From NCBI GenBank assembly GCA_964413365.1, contig CAYPRM010000001.1, forward strand, positions 13,433 through 77,432: a stretch of 64,000 nt of DNA. The letters are read 5' to 3'. Under the pieces are notes generated by a model that searched no databases, was not told the origin of the DNA, and saw only the letters and a program-made list of their open reading frames with translations. Below are positions 52,205 to 62,464 of this stretch, piece after piece (position 1 is the first letter of the stretch; the number at the start of each line of letters is the position of its first letter). Source of the stretch: RGIG4608 sp964413365 (GTDB lineage Bacteria > Bacillota > Clostridia > Oscillospirales > CAG-272). A program made the position numbers and the translations under genes.

Positions 52205-53512
52205 ATGAGATCCGATCACAAAAGCTCAAGGTCGGGCAATACAGAACCCAGATGGTACCCTCTTGACAACGCCGCGAAGATCTACCCTGCGTCCCACACG
52301 AGGTATTGGAGCAATCTCTTCCGCCTCTCTGCGACGCTCGATGAAAATATTGATCTTCCCGTGCTCGACCGTGCGATAAAAAACACGATCCCACGCTTTC
52401 CGAGCATCGCCGCAAGGCTTTCCGAGGGCATATTCTGGTACTATCTGCGCCCCGTTGATACACCGCCGCCGATCATGGCAGAATACAGCTATCCTCTTGC
52501 GCACATGTCGAAGAAGGAACTCAAGACCTGTGCATTCAGAGTCATCGTCTATCGCAACAGGATCGCAGTGGAGTTCTTTCACGCCCTCACCGACGGCACG
52601 GGAGGCTTGATATTTCTCAAATCCCTCGTGGCAGAGTATATAGAGCTGAAATATTCCATAGCTGTTCCCTGCACCTGCGGTATTCTCTCGAGGAAGGAGC
52701 AGCCGAAGCAGGAGGAGCTTGAGGACAGCTTTCTGAAGAACTCCGCCCCCGTCAAGGAGACGCGCAAGGACACCGATGCATGGCGCATCGATGGTACGCC
52801 CGAGGAGGATCAATTCCTCAATATAACGAATTTTCAGATGTCGAGCGATGCCGTGCTCGCACTCGCCCACGAAAAGGGCGTCTCGGTGAACACATACCTT
52901 GCCGCGGTGATGATGCGCGCGATACTGCACCTTGAGTTCGACACGATAAAAAATCCCAAGCATTACAAGCCCGTAAAGGTGCTCATCCCCATAAATCTGC
53001 GTCCGATATTCGGTAGCAGGACTCTCCGAAACTTCGTGCTCTACACGATCCCCGAGATAGATCCGAGGCTCGGCGAGCACAGCCTTGACGAGATAATAAA
53101 CACCGTTCATCACAAGGTCGGAATGTATGCGACAAGGAAAAATATGTCGAAGATGATCGAAACCAACGTCGCCGACGAGCGTTCTCTTGCGCTCCGTTTA
53201 GTGCCACTCTTTATCAAGAATTTTGTAATGAAGATGGTCTTTAATACCGTGGGCGAGAGAAAATCCTGCCTGAGCTTTTCAAACCTCGGATACGTCCGAC
53301 TGCCCGAGGAAATGGAGCGTCATGTTGAGAGAGTGGATTTCATTCTCGGACCGCAGGCGAACGCACCGTATAATTGTAGCGTATACAGCTACCGTGGTGT
53401 GCTCAACGTTACACTCTCGCGTGATATCAAGGAGGCTCTGCTCGAAAATTATTTCTACCGCGAGCTGAGGGAGCTTGGCATCGAGCCTACCGTTCAGAGC
53501 AATCAACGCTAA
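52205..53512 (+). CDS. Condensation-like acyltransferase (alcohol acetyltransferase family)
   Basis: 435 residues from the ATG at 52205 (GGAG 7 bases upstream). The catalytic HxxxDG motif is FFHALTDGTGGL at about residue 127; other family blocks are WYPLDNAAKIYP at the N terminus, VLIPINLRPIFGSRTLRNFV and LSFSNLGYVRLP. Members share the CoA-dependent acyltransferase fold with condensation domains and wax ester or alcohol acyltransferases. Product unknown. The next gene, a DUF6320 membrane protein, is a recurrent partner in Clostridia, to my knowledge. Confidence 0.85.
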   Translation: MRSDHKSSRSGNTEPRWYPLDNAAKIYPASHTRYWSNLFRLSATLDENIDLPVLDRAIKNTIPRFPSIAARLSEGIFWYYLRPVDTPPPIMAEYSYPLAHMSKKELKTCAFRVIVYRNRIAVEFFHALTDGTGGLIFLKSLVAEYIELKYSIAVPCTCGILSRKEQPKQEELEDSFLKNSAPVKETRKDTDAWRIDGTPEEDQFLNITNFQMSSDAVLALAHEKGVSVNTYLAAVMMRAILHLEFDTIKNPKHYKPVKVLIPINLRPIFGSRTLRNFVLYTIPEIDPRLGEHSLDEIINTVHHKVGMYATRKNMSKMIETNVADERSLALRLVPLFIKNFVMKMVFNTVGERKSCLSFSNLGYVRLPEEMERHVERVDFILGPQANAPYNCSVYSYRGVLNVTLSRDIKEALLENYFYRELRELGIEPTVQSNQR

Positions 53513-53561
53513 AAACACATTCTGCCGCGGGTCGGCAAAGGATATATAGGAGATATAAAAT

Positions 53562-54254
53562 ATGTACTGTGCAAATTGCGGTGTCAAGCTTGCTGATACC
53601 GAGCAAAGGTGTCCCCTCTGCGGAACGCTCGCCTATCATCCCGAGATAGAGCGTCCCGAGGTCGCACCGCTTTTCCCAAAGGATTACACGCCCAAGCGTG
53701 AGATAACGAGGACCACCGTTGAGATAGTCCTCACGATCCTCTTTCTTATTCCGATATTCATCACCGTTTATTCAGATCTCTACATGAATCGCACGATCAC
53801 ATGGTCGCCATATGCCGTCTTTTCGGTGTGCCTTGTCTATCTTATAGGCGTTTTACCGACATGGTTCAAAAAGCCCACGCCTGCGATCTTCGTTCCCGTT
53901 GATTTTCTCGGGATCGCGCTGTTTCTGCACTATATCAATTACGCCACGGGCGGCGATTGGTTCCTTAGCTTCGCCTTCCCCGTCGTTATGTATATCGGCG
54001 TGCTCGTTACAACGATATCCGTCCTTCTCTACTATCTGAAAAAGGGGCATCTCTACGTCATGGGGGCATTCTTCATCGCGCTCGGCTTCTTTATGGACTA
54101 CATTGAACTGTTTTTGATGGTCTCCTTCAAGATAGACTTCGGCGGCTGGTCGCTCTATCCGATGATACCGCTTGTGCTCTTTGGACTGAGCCTCATCGTC
54201 ATCGCGATAAGTAAGAGCACTCGCACGCTTCTCGAAAGAAAGCTTCATTTCTGA
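53562..54254 (+). CDS. Zinc-ribbon and DUF6320 membrane protein
   Basis: 230 residues. An N-terminal zinc ribbon (MYCANCGVKLADTEQRCPLCG, residues 3-20) is followed by six or so hydrophobic segments (about residues 52-75, 82-102, 108-127, 133-160, 163-190 and 200-218). It matches DUF6320 proteins. It lies 49 bases after the acyltransferase gene in the same unit. An acyl-lipid or membrane-modification role for the pair is plausible but not shown. Confidence 0.82.
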   Translation: MYCANCGVKLADTEQRCPLCGTLAYHPEIERPEVAPLFPKDYTPKREITRTTVEIVLTILFLIPIFITVYSDLYMNRTITWSPYAVFSVCLVYLIGVLPTWFKKPTPAIFVPVDFLGIALFLHYINYATGGDWFLSFAFPVVMYIGVLVTTISVLLYYLKKGHLYVMGAFFIALGFFMDYIELFLMVSFKIDFGGWSLYPMIPLVLFGLSLIVIAISKSTRTLLERKLHF

Positions 54255-54262
54255 TAAAATAC

Positions 54263-54302
54263 AAAAAAATTCTGTAAAGGCTGACCTTTACAGAATTTTT
54301 TT
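54263..54302. terminator. Bidirectional terminator, DUF6320 and fibre locus
   Basis: An 18-bp perfect stem (AAATTCTGTAAAGG and complement) with a CTGA loop; it ends both the plus-strand pair and the minus-strand fibre locus. Confidence 0.93.
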
Positions 54303-54310
54303 GCTTTATT

Positions 54311-54847
54311 TTATTTGAGAGCGGTTATTTTTCCTCCCGAGGATATCTCCAAGCCCCAAGCACTCGATGCAGCGTCGGTCGGGAGGGCTTGTATCGCCTC
54401 CGCAAATACCTCTACCACGAGCGTATATCCGCCCTCGCTCGCAAGCACCATGTCCGAGGACAGAAGGTCGTCGGTCGTGCTCTGAGGTGCGACAGGAGTC
54501 CTGAAATAATACGTGGCGTTTGCACTATCGGCAAGCCAGCTCTCACTATCGAGCGTGAAGGTTGGGACCTGCGCCTCACGATAGACTCTGTTGCCATCGG
54601 CATCGAGCCAATATGCAACAAGCCTTACACGAAGATATGCGTCGACGTTTCCCGTGTTTTTGACCTTGATCTCGCTCTTAACACCGTCCGCATACTGTTC
54701 TATCACGGTGCAGGAGAGGCTCGGCGGGGTGAGAGGAGCGTTTGTGTCGTCGGTCTCCCTGAACATATAGCCCATAACGCCAATACCCGTTATAGCGAGC
54801 AAGAGCGCAAGGCAAAGGGTGGAGACGAGCTTAATATTTTTGATCAT
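54311..54847 (-). CDS. SipW-type small secreted protein (TasA/CalY-like)
   Basis: 178 residues. The N terminus is a signal segment with a long hydrophobic core (VSTLCLALLLAITGIGVMGYM). The mature part has the beta-rich pattern of TasA/CalY-like subunits: VKNTGNVDAYLRVRLVAYWL is a block common in proteins of SipW loci. It lies 15 bases downstream of the large adhesin gene and is the last gene of the minus-strand locus, ahead of a strong terminator. It could be a minor fibre subunit or an anchor for the adhesin. Confidence 0.7.
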   Translation of the reverse strand: MIKNIKLVSTLCLALLLAITGIGVMGYMFRETDDTNAPLTPPSLSCTVIEQYADGVKSEIKVKNTGNVDAYLRVRLVAYWLDADGNRVYREAQVPTFTLDSESWLADSANATYYFRTPVAPQSTTDDLLSSDMVLASEGGYTLVVEVFAEAIQALPTDAASSAWGLEISSGGKITALK

Positions 54848-54862
54848 ACTATTCCCCTCCCA

Positions 54863-57800
54863 TCACGATTCATTGCGAGCAACGGCACTCGAGCCGCTGA
54901 TCCATTGTCCGTTAGCCTTATTTAATGTGAGTTGAACGGTAGTACCGCTCGCGTTTGAGTGCGTACAGCTCACCGCAAGATCATCATACCTCCATGACCA
55001 GCTTCCGTTGATCGAAACGGTGTAATTGTTGAGGTGAACATTCTTTATGACGACCGTGCCGTTACCGCTGACGGTGGCGTATATCACCTCGCCCGTGAGC
55101 AGGTTTTTGACCTCGATGACCGAGATCTGACCGACCTCCGAGCCACCGAGTATTACCGTGATATCACCCGTTAGCGGGGTGAACTTTGCATAGAAGGTAT
55201 TGGTATCGGTCTCGCCGAGCACCGTGCCGTAGGGTACGAAGCTCTCAGCAATTCCGTCGCCGTTTGCGTCGGTGAGCGTGCCGTGCGTGCCGTTTATAAG
55301 GGGCACGGTGCATTGCTCATCGTAGAACCAGCCGTCGAAGCGATAGAACGCATCTGTGTGGGCGACCGAGCCTGTGATGACCTCAGAGCCGGAGACGATC
55401 TCACGGCTGTTTGAGAGCCTTCCTGCGCCGTCAAGGACCTCTCCGCCCACGACCGCAACGTATTCGATAACACGCTGTACGGGTGCGTAGTAGAAGATGA
55501 GAATGTTTCCGCCCTCCTTGACGGTGAGATGCCTCTTGCCGTCCGGCTCAAGATTTACACACCTGTAGCCGTCAATGGCAGGCGCTGTGAGGCTTATGCC
55601 CGTGCCCCAGAGAGCCGTGCCACCCGTGCTCGGGATAATGGACTCCGTGGTGTTGTACCTGTAGTAATGCACCTTGTAGTCATATGAATTTCTGGTATAG
55701 AAGATGTAGACCTCATCGCCGTCCTGAAGATTTGTAAAGCTGAAGGTAGCACCACCGTCGGCAGTCGTGGCGTTCTTTACGGTACCGTTCGATGCGACCT
55801 TGGCAACGGTCGTTACAGTAAAGCCCGTGAAGCTCTCGGCGCTGACAGTTATATCCGAGCCCTTGTCCTCAATACCCGTGAGGTATGTACCCGAGTCCTC
55901 GTAGCCGCCACTTCCGTCAATGCTGTAATTTGAAAGCTCCGTCGCGGTGGCGTCGGACCTTGCGAGCATATAATGCACCGCGTAGTAGACCTTTACCTTG
56001 TTCGGCGTATAGTAAAAGTTGATAACATTATCGTCTGCATTTATGGAGAGGACGAGCTGCTTATAGAACGCATCCGGGATCATGTTCTCGTAATGTCTAT
56101 AGCTTACGGTTACCATTGATCTCTCGGTCTCGAGCGTCTCGGTCGCCATAATGACATTCGTTTCCCTATTGATATAGTTGACGGTGTACGTCAGCTTATC
56201 GGCGTAGGTGTAGTAGAAGGTGTAAATGTTGTCCTCTGCATCCATCTGCATCGTTATGGAGTGCGATGAAACAGTAGGATAGTATCCGTCCCTGTACGCG
56301 GCGTAGAGCTGATCGAGGGGCGCGCCTGCCTTCGCTTGGAACGTCCTCGTCGTGCTCGCGTAGGCGTAGCCCGTGGTATCGTCAGCGACGGAAACAGTCG
56401 GATCATCGAGGAGAACGTATTTTATGCGGAATGGCACAGCTGTGCGGCTATCCCATTCAGCGTAGATGTTGAGATCCTTATTTATCGGCATCGCGGTGGG
56501 AACGAAAGCCCTCTNNNNNNNNNNNNNNNNNNNNNNNNNNNNNNNNNNNNNNNNNNNNNNNNNNNNNNNNNNNNNNNNNNNNNNNNNNNNNNNNNNNNNN
56601 NNNNNNNNNNNNNNGCGTAGATGTTGAGATCCTTATTTATCGGCATCGCGGTGGGAACGAAAGCCCTCTCTCGGTCTCGAGCGTCTCGGTCGCCATAATG
56701 ACATTCGTTTCCCTATTGATATAGTTGACGGTGTACGTCAGCTTATCGGCGTAGGTGTAGTAGAAGGTGTAAATGTTGTCCTCTGCATCCATCTGCATCG
56801 TTATGGAGTGCGATGAAACAGTAGGATAGTATCCGTCCCTGTACGCGGCGTAGAGCTGATCGAGGGGCGCGCCTGCCTTCGCTTGGAACGTCCTCGTCGT
56901 GCTCGCGTAGGCGTAGCCCGTGGTATCGTCAGCGACGGAAACAGTCGGATCATCGAGGAGAACGTATTTTATGCGGAATGGCACAGCTGTGCGGCTATCC
57001 CATTCAGCGTAGATGTTGAGATCCTTATTTATCGGCATCGCGGTGGGAACGAAAGCCCTCTTGCCACCCTCAGTCTCGTCGATGTAGAACCAGCCCTTGA
57101 AGATAAGCTCACCGTTTATGGGGTTGTTGACGCTACCGACGACGTTTCCGTGCGTGATGTCCGTGCGAGAATAAAATGGCGTTACACTGCCGCCGTTCTC
57201 GTAGTCCCTGAGCTGATCGAGCGTTACAAAGAAGTTGACATTGTGGGATACGGGCACCCATTTTGCGTAGAGCGTCAGATCATTTGCGGGCATGGTGATG
57301 GTCGTAAGATCCGCCTCCGTCCCGTCGAAGCAATCCGACGTGGTATACCACCCTCCAAAGCTGTAAGCGTTCTGCTCAAGCTCGTCGGGATAGGGCGGTA
57401 GGGCGATATAATCCCCGTAGCCGTTGGTATTCAGCCAGCTTGAAAGTCCCGTGCCGTACTGTATGCCAAGAATACTCTTTTCGGTTGAGTTGTAGTTATA
57501 AAAATGCAGGTAATTTTCCGTATCGAGGTCATAGTAGTAGCTTATGACATGCTTTTCAAGTCCCGTTGCCTCGTCCGTGCCGTCCGTGTATGTATGATGG
57601 TTAAATTTATAGCCCTCTATATTAGCCTTTGTCTGCTGATTAACATTCGAGTTATCGTAAACGTTGAACTGACGGAAGAGCGAATACGTGGAGTCGGGAT
57701 TCTCGAGATAGATGTTATATTCAAATATCTTCGGTATGCTCCATCCAATATTTGCGCCGTTTTCCCAGAAGCAGAGGTAGCTGACCTCGGTATTGTCCGC

Positions 57801-59870
57801 CATCGTCGGAAATCTTTTGGCGTCGAAGATGAGGCTTTCATCGAGGTACTGATACATACCCTTGATAGTTTGGTTGGTATTATCATGGCTATATTTTACA
57901 CCGTACTGACCGTTCCACGCGCTGAAATATGCGTACTGATAGGGGCAATAATCGGTGTTCGTGCCACCGTGTGCCGCGTGCTTTTCGTCGACCTCGACCG
58001 ATTCAAAGATATCGACGGGCCATACGGCTGATATATTCGAGTCAAAGGACGCGGTAAATTCGAGATAGTAATATGTATATGTCGAGTTAAATGTGGAGTC
58101 CGTCGAGCCGCATTGCAGGTTATAGGTGGAGATGAGCTCGGGATCGTTGATGTACTCATCCTTGATCTTCGGCAGCTCCTTCACCTTTCCCCATTGATTG
58201 CTTTGAACATTACCGAGCAATGTGGATACGCTCTTGTCAGAGCTGCCCGCACTCGCACCAAAGTTATATGTCGAGCCGCCGACGACCTGATAGACCGTAG
58301 CATCGTTCACGACTCTTGATCTTGCGTAATAGAAGCGGAGGGTGTAATCCTTATGCTTATAGTAAACGTTGACAACGGTCGATCCGTCGCCCTTTACGGT
58401 AACATTCTGATCCGCTCTGACGAACTCGAGATATCTGTCTCGGAAATTACAGCTGTCATCATGCGTGTGCTCTAAATTTCCACAGATATACGTGCTTGTT
58501 AAATAAAGATCATCCTTACCGCTGACGAGCGCACCCGATTTAGCGGAGGCGATATGGTTACCGATGAAGTAACGGTAGCCGTCGGTCTCCTCCGACCAAT
58601 ATGCGATCGTGTAATTCGTATCCGCGCGCTCCCAAAGAGCGGTATATGTGAGCGTTACGGGCGTTCCGTCAGCGTCGTTGTTCGCCTGTATCGTCGTGGG
58701 GAGGGCGTCATTTTCGTTGATGATGCCGTTTCCGTCAGCATCCCAGCCGAGGAAAACATATCCGTATCTTATGGGATCGTTGACCACGAACGGCGTACCG
58801 TAGCGTGCGTATATGGGATCGGTGCCGTAGCCACCGTTGTTGTCAAATATGAGCAGGTAATAGAGCCTGTCGTAGTAGCACTCAAACACCGTGCTACCGT
58901 CCGCGGCGACCTCGTCGGGAATGTGATACATCTTGGTAAATCCGACGGTGTAGCTGGTGTTTGCATCGGAGAGCCTCAGCATCTCCTCGGTAACGACCGT
59001 TCCCGTGAGCGCGCTCTTTACGGAAAAAAGCCCTGCATTCTCGGTATAAAGGTCGTCGCCTATATTCTGAAAGAAATATCTTACCGAATAATTGACCTCG
59101 ATAGGCTGGTAAAACACCGTTATCTCAATGCTCTCGCTGACTGCGGATAGATCAAAGGTTATGCTGTCCGCACTCTCAAGATCGCCGTCGCCGTCGCTAT
59201 CGTAATACGGCGCGTAGCCGAGCAAGGTCGGGGATATGACGGTCTGCGAGAAGGCAGAGCCCGAGAGGATATTAGCAACATAGGGCTTGTATACCTCGAG
59301 CACGTCCCCACCGTCAATTCTTAGATATTTTATCGTAATGGTAACGTAGCTGTCGTTCCCTTCACTCTCCGAGAGCATCTCCGACGTGCGCAGAGGACGA
59401 CACTGTGGGCTTTTGGGCAGCCTTTCGTTTGCCTCTGTGAGCGTTATCTTAAGCGGACTTGAATAGTAGCTTATCCCCTCGCCGAGGCTTACCCTGCAAC
59501 GCAGATATGCCACGAAGTCGACGTTCAACATTCCGTCAATGAGAGCGGTCGAGATCTCGCACTCCGCGTATATCTTGTCGTGAATGTCCACCCAGAGGTC
59601 ATCACTCTCGGGAACGAGGATCTGCCAGCGGTAGCTCTCGGGTGTACCGCCCTTGACGGAGGCGTTGACGGTCTTTTTTTCAAATTCTCCGATCGCCATC
59701 TCGTCCACTCTAACGCCGTCGAGAGTTATCTCAACGCTCGGAGCAGCCACATCCGTTTTTGCGTAGGAAAATAGCCCCGTAAGGTCGATCGCTCCGACGG
59801 GGAGATAGATCCCGACGCTCGTAATGAGCGTGCAGGTGCACAAAAGGAAGGAGAGTATTCTGTTTTTCAT
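54863..59870 (-). CDS. Large InlB-repeat/MucBP-like surface protein, split by gap and duplicated segment
   Basis: Read from the ATG at 59870 (RBS GGGGTG upstream). A signal peptide (about residues 1-28) leads to an Ig-like region (about 45-150), MucBP-like segments (YVTITIKYLRIDGGDVLEVY, YTVNYINRETNVI) and Listeria-Bacteroides InlB repeats (IFDNNGGYGTDPIYARYG with YVFLGWDADG; later FGGWYTTSDCF with TLYAKWVP, and FKGWFYIDE with NIYAEWD). The reading frame breaks at the gap, but removal of one 547-base stretch restores a single frame of 1486-1489 codons. No LPxTG motif is seen at the C terminus, so it may attach through the fibre proteins of the locus. Confidence 0.8.
56121..56514 (-). repeat. 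Duplicated 394-base segment, copy A
   Basis: Matches 56668-57061 base for base as far as I could compare, at a constant offset of 547. Confidence 0.9.
56515..56614. other. Assembly gap (100 N) inside the adhesin gene
   Basis: Exactly 100 N. The 55 bases before it (56460-56514) are the same as the 55 bases after it (56615-56669), the usual sign of two graph contigs that share a k-mer-length end. Confidence 0.95.
56668..57061 (-). repeat. Duplicated 394-base segment, copy B
   Basis: Same sequence as copy A; continues on its far side into unique adhesin sequence at 57062. Confidence 0.9.
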
Positions 59871-59888
59871 GTCATGCACCCCCTGTCC

Positions 59889-60497
59889 TTATTTGCCCGA
59901 AAGCGAGCTCCACGCCGCATCGGCATCAGAAAAGCCGTTTCCCTGAACGGCGAAAGCCTTGACGCTGAACATTCCGTCGAGCGTCGAGAGCTGCTCCTGC
60001 GTTACCGTCGTGCTAACGGTTATTTTTCCGTTATTTGCGAATATCGGCACATCGTCCACGCTCTCCTGAGGATCAAGACTCATATAGAGCACCGCCTCGC
60101 CTGCCTTGGAGAAAAGAACGCTCCATTCCTGCGAGGTCTCAATGCTCACACCACCTCCAAGGGCTGTAAGGCTCGTGCCGTCGACCGACCAGCCGTCAGC
60201 AAGCGAAAGGCGCAAAAAGACGTAGGTCTTCGCCTCACTTCCGCCAAAGCTGACGTGCGCCTGCCATTTACCGTCGACACCCGGGAGCAAGATAGTAGAA
60301 TTATCCTCAGTTGGCTCGAGCATAAGCGTGCCAAATCCAATGACCGTCGCGGAATCCGAGCCGGACTCCGACGTTCGGTAGCGCGCCCAGTTCCCTGCGA
60401 CCGCTCCAGCGCTGATCAGCACCGCACATAACAGCACCGCCACCGCATAGAGCAAAATATCGGACGGTGCTATATTTTTTGATCTGTTCCATCTCAT
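59889..60497 (-). CDS. SipW-type small secreted protein
   Basis: 202 residues. A membrane-spanning signal (about residues 13-35) is followed by NWARYRTSESGSDSATVIGFG, matching the pattern after SipW cleavage sites (ARY..SGSDSA). The rest is beta-rich with no Cys. It lies 19 bases upstream of the adhesin gene and 34 bases downstream of the SipW-like peptidase gene, so it is probably that enzyme's substrate and a fibre component. Confidence 0.7.
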   Translation of the reverse strand: MRWNRSKNIAPSDILLYAVAVLLCAVLISAGAVAGNWARYRTSESGSDSATVIGFGTLMLEPTEDNSTILLPGVDGKWQAHVSFGGSEAKTYVFLRLSLADGWSVDGTSLTALGGGVSIETSQEWSVLFSKAGEAVLYMSLDPQESVDDVPIFANNGKITVSTTVTQEQLSTLDGMFSVKAFAVQGNGFSDADAAWSSLSGK

Positions 60498-60531
60498 AAT
60501 AATATCAACACCGTCCTTTCCTTTTATTTAA

Positions 60532-61128
60532 TTAATCTACGTGTGTATCGTTATTATCGTTTCCGCTCTTGATACGCTCTATCTCACGCATCAATGCCTC
60601 ACGCTCGCCGTTCTCTCTTGCTCTGTCCTGTCTAAAGGAAGCCTCCAAGAGCCATATTGCAAGCGCGATGAGCACTATCGTCGCAATGGGAGTTTTTATC
60701 GCCTCGACGACGTATCCGAGCAGGGGGATCGCACAAACGACCTTACCCCTTACCGCGGTAAGCGGAATGGGATCGTCGGATGCGTTGTTTGCATCGCCCC
60801 GAGTTACCGCCGTTCCACCCTCCGTGTCAAGCTCTATTATCCTATGAACTATCGCCACGCCCGATGAGGTGTAGACCACCACATCTCCAACGCTAAGCTC
60901 GTCCGTAGGCACTACGATCAGGAGATCCCCCACGGAAAGCTCAGGCTCCATGCTGCCCGAGAGCACCACGGACGCACCAAAGCCGAGCGGCATCGGAAAT
61001 CTGTTACCGCTGAGCCTTGCGGCGTTTATACTGTAAATACTGAAGCCTATGAGCACCGCAAGAAGGATCAGCAGAGCGATCCTTATGGGGGCTTTCAGCT
61101 TTTTTTCCATAGATTTGGATCGCATCAA
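60532..61128 (-). CDS. sipW: SipW-like signal peptidase (Ser-His type), second copy
   Basis: 198 residues. The active-site Ser is Ser59 in VVLSGSMEPELSVGDLL; the usual Lys is replaced by His95 in VAIVHRIIEL, which marks the ER/SipW subtype. Membrane segments lie near residues 15-35 and 138-160. In B. subtilis SipW processes TasA and TapA for fibre formation. The start overlaps the stop of the uL15-domain gene (ATGA-type overlap), so the two are translationally coupled. Confidence 0.92.
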   Translation of the reverse strand: MMRSKSMEKKLKAPIRIALLILLAVLIGFSIYSINAARLSGNRFPMPLGFGASVVLSGSMEPELSVGDLLIVVPTDELSVGDVVVYTSSGVAIVHRIIELDTEGGTAVTRGDANNASDDPIPLTAVRGKVVCAIPLLGYVVEAIKTPIATIVLIALAIWLLEASFRQDRARENGEREALMREIERIKSGNDNNDTHVD

Positions 61129-62303
61129 TTTTCAAGATCCTCCGCGCCGTCGGTTATTATGACCTCACCGCCTGCCTCGAGAATGATCCTTCTCGCCTCA
61201 GAGGATATTCCCTGCGTCCTTACGGTTATGGGGAATTCGAGCTTGTATGCGTTTCTCGCAAGCACCTTCATCTGCTTCGTGCCCTCGGGAAGAAGCCCCT
61301 TACGCTTGAGAGCCGCAAGAGAAACGACCTCGCCCTCACTAAAGCTGTGGCAGATAACGTCAATATTTACGTATGCCATCTTGCCCCAGAAGCCCTCTTT
61401 TTTCTGCCTTGCGACGGGTGTCGGAGCAACCGCGGGCGCAGGCTCAGGCTCAACAACTGGCTCAGGCTCAACAACAGGCTCAGGCTCGATAACGGGCGTG
61501 GGCGCAGGTGTAGGTATAGGCAGCGTCGGGGGAGTTTTCGCGCGCCTTATTATCGACGCAATAAGGAGCACTATTGCAATGAGAAGAAGCAGAGCTACAA
61601 TAATGAGGGCTATTATCCTTCCGACATCCGTAGCAAGGAAGCCGCCGTTCAGCGCCACATCGGTGTTCTCAAGTGCGGAGAGCGTGAGGGACATTTCTAT
61701 CCCTGCCCCGTCCTCAAGGTTGCCGAGCATGGTGTCGTACTCGTCGTCGCCACCCTCATAACGCCACATCCATTGGAACGTGTATTCCACAGCCTGTCCT
61801 GCGGAGAGCGTGCCCTGCATCTCAAACTCGTGAAGGCTCGAGATAGGCTCCCACTCCTTCGCCGAGCCGATAATGTACGCATCCTCGGGATCGAGAACGC
61901 GAACAAGTATCGGAAGCACATGCTCGCTCGTCAGTTCTATGCCCGACATCAGCACGTAATCAAGCGCGCAGGTGTCGGCATTTCTGATGCGGAGCGTGTA
62001 TTCCACGTCAGTCCCCGGGGCTATGACCTTGTTGCCGTCAAGTCCGCAGACCGTTATCTCTCCATCGTCGTTCTTATAATATATAGAAAAAATATCAAGC
62101 TCCGAATCCATGCTCGAGCGAATGAGCACAGCACGGCGGTCCGCCTGAGCGTGCTGTATTATGCACGCCGAGAGGACGATTATACTCATAACGAGCAGGA
62201 TCGCAAGTATCGCGATTCCCACCCAAAATATACTGCGAACGCTTGGGATACGTTTGCCCGAGCGTCGATTTCGGTTAAGTGCGGTAGTTCTGTTGTCGGA
62301 CAT
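61125..62303 (-). CDS. Two-pass membrane protein: TasA-like outer domain and cytosolic uL15-like domain
   Basis: 392 residues from the ATG at 62303 (RBS AAAGGGATGG). A basic N terminus (NRNRRSGKR) precedes the first membrane segment (about 25-49); an extracytoplasmic domain (about 55-225) has the TasA/SipW-locus look (YTFQWMWRYEGGDDEYDTM); a second membrane segment (about 229-252) is followed by RRAK, a Pro/Glu-Pro-Val linker (about 257-300) and a C-terminal domain (about 305-392). That domain follows the ribosomal protein uL15 C-terminal pattern: YVNIDVICHSFSEGEVVSL, LKRKGLLPEGTKQMKVLAR, FPITVRTQGISSEARRIIL and EAGGEV. Charge distribution places it in the cytosol. Confidence 0.8.
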   Translation of the reverse strand: MSDNRTTALNRNRRSGKRIPSVRSIFWVGIAILAILLVMSIIVLSACIIQHAQADRRAVLIRSSMDSELDIFSIYYKNDDGEITVCGLDGNKVIAPGTDVEYTLRIRNADTCALDYVLMSGIELTSEHVLPILVRVLDPEDAYIIGSAKEWEPISSLHEFEMQGTLSAGQAVEYTFQWMWRYEGGDDEYDTMLGNLEDGAGIEMSLTLSALENTDVALNGGFLATDVGRIIALIIVALLLLIAIVLLIASIIRRAKTPPTLPIPTPAPTPVIEPEPVVEPEPVVEPEPAPAVAPTPVARQKKEGFWGKMAYVNIDVICHSFSEGEVVSLAALKRKGLLPEGTKQMKVLARNAYKLEFPITVRTQGISSEARRIILEAGGEVIITDGAEDLEN

Positions 62304-62368
62304 ATTTCCATCCCTTTCCTGTAATGTTTGGCTTTTCAAGAAATTAGAAAATTCCCTCCAATACCTTG

Positions 62369-62400
62369 AAAAACCAAAAATCGACAGATTTTTGGTTTTT
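62369..62400 (-). terminator. AT-rich terminator hairpin after the major subunit gene
   Basis: AAAAACCAAAAATC and complement with a 4-base loop (perfect 14-bp stem), second of two hairpins met by transcripts leaving the major subunit gene. Confidence 0.75.
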
Positions 62401-62404
62401 TATC

Positions 62405-62430
62405 GTCCGCCCCAGCCACGCGGGGCGGAC
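62405..62430 (-). terminator. GC-rich hairpin after the major subunit gene
   Basis: GTCCGCCCC / GGGGCGGAC stem, 35 bases past the stop of the TasA-like gene. With the AT-rich hairpin behind it this probably protects or partly ends the upstream transcript. Confidence 0.75.
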
Positions 62431-62464
62431 ATTGATTAATATTAAATTTAACGCAGATATTATA

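Noticed and set aside
56121..57061. True intragenic repeat domain of the adhesin
   Set aside because: The copies are identical at the DNA level, the period is not a multiple of three, and the contig ends overlap by 55 bases, so an assembly artefact or population variant is more likely than two protein repeats.
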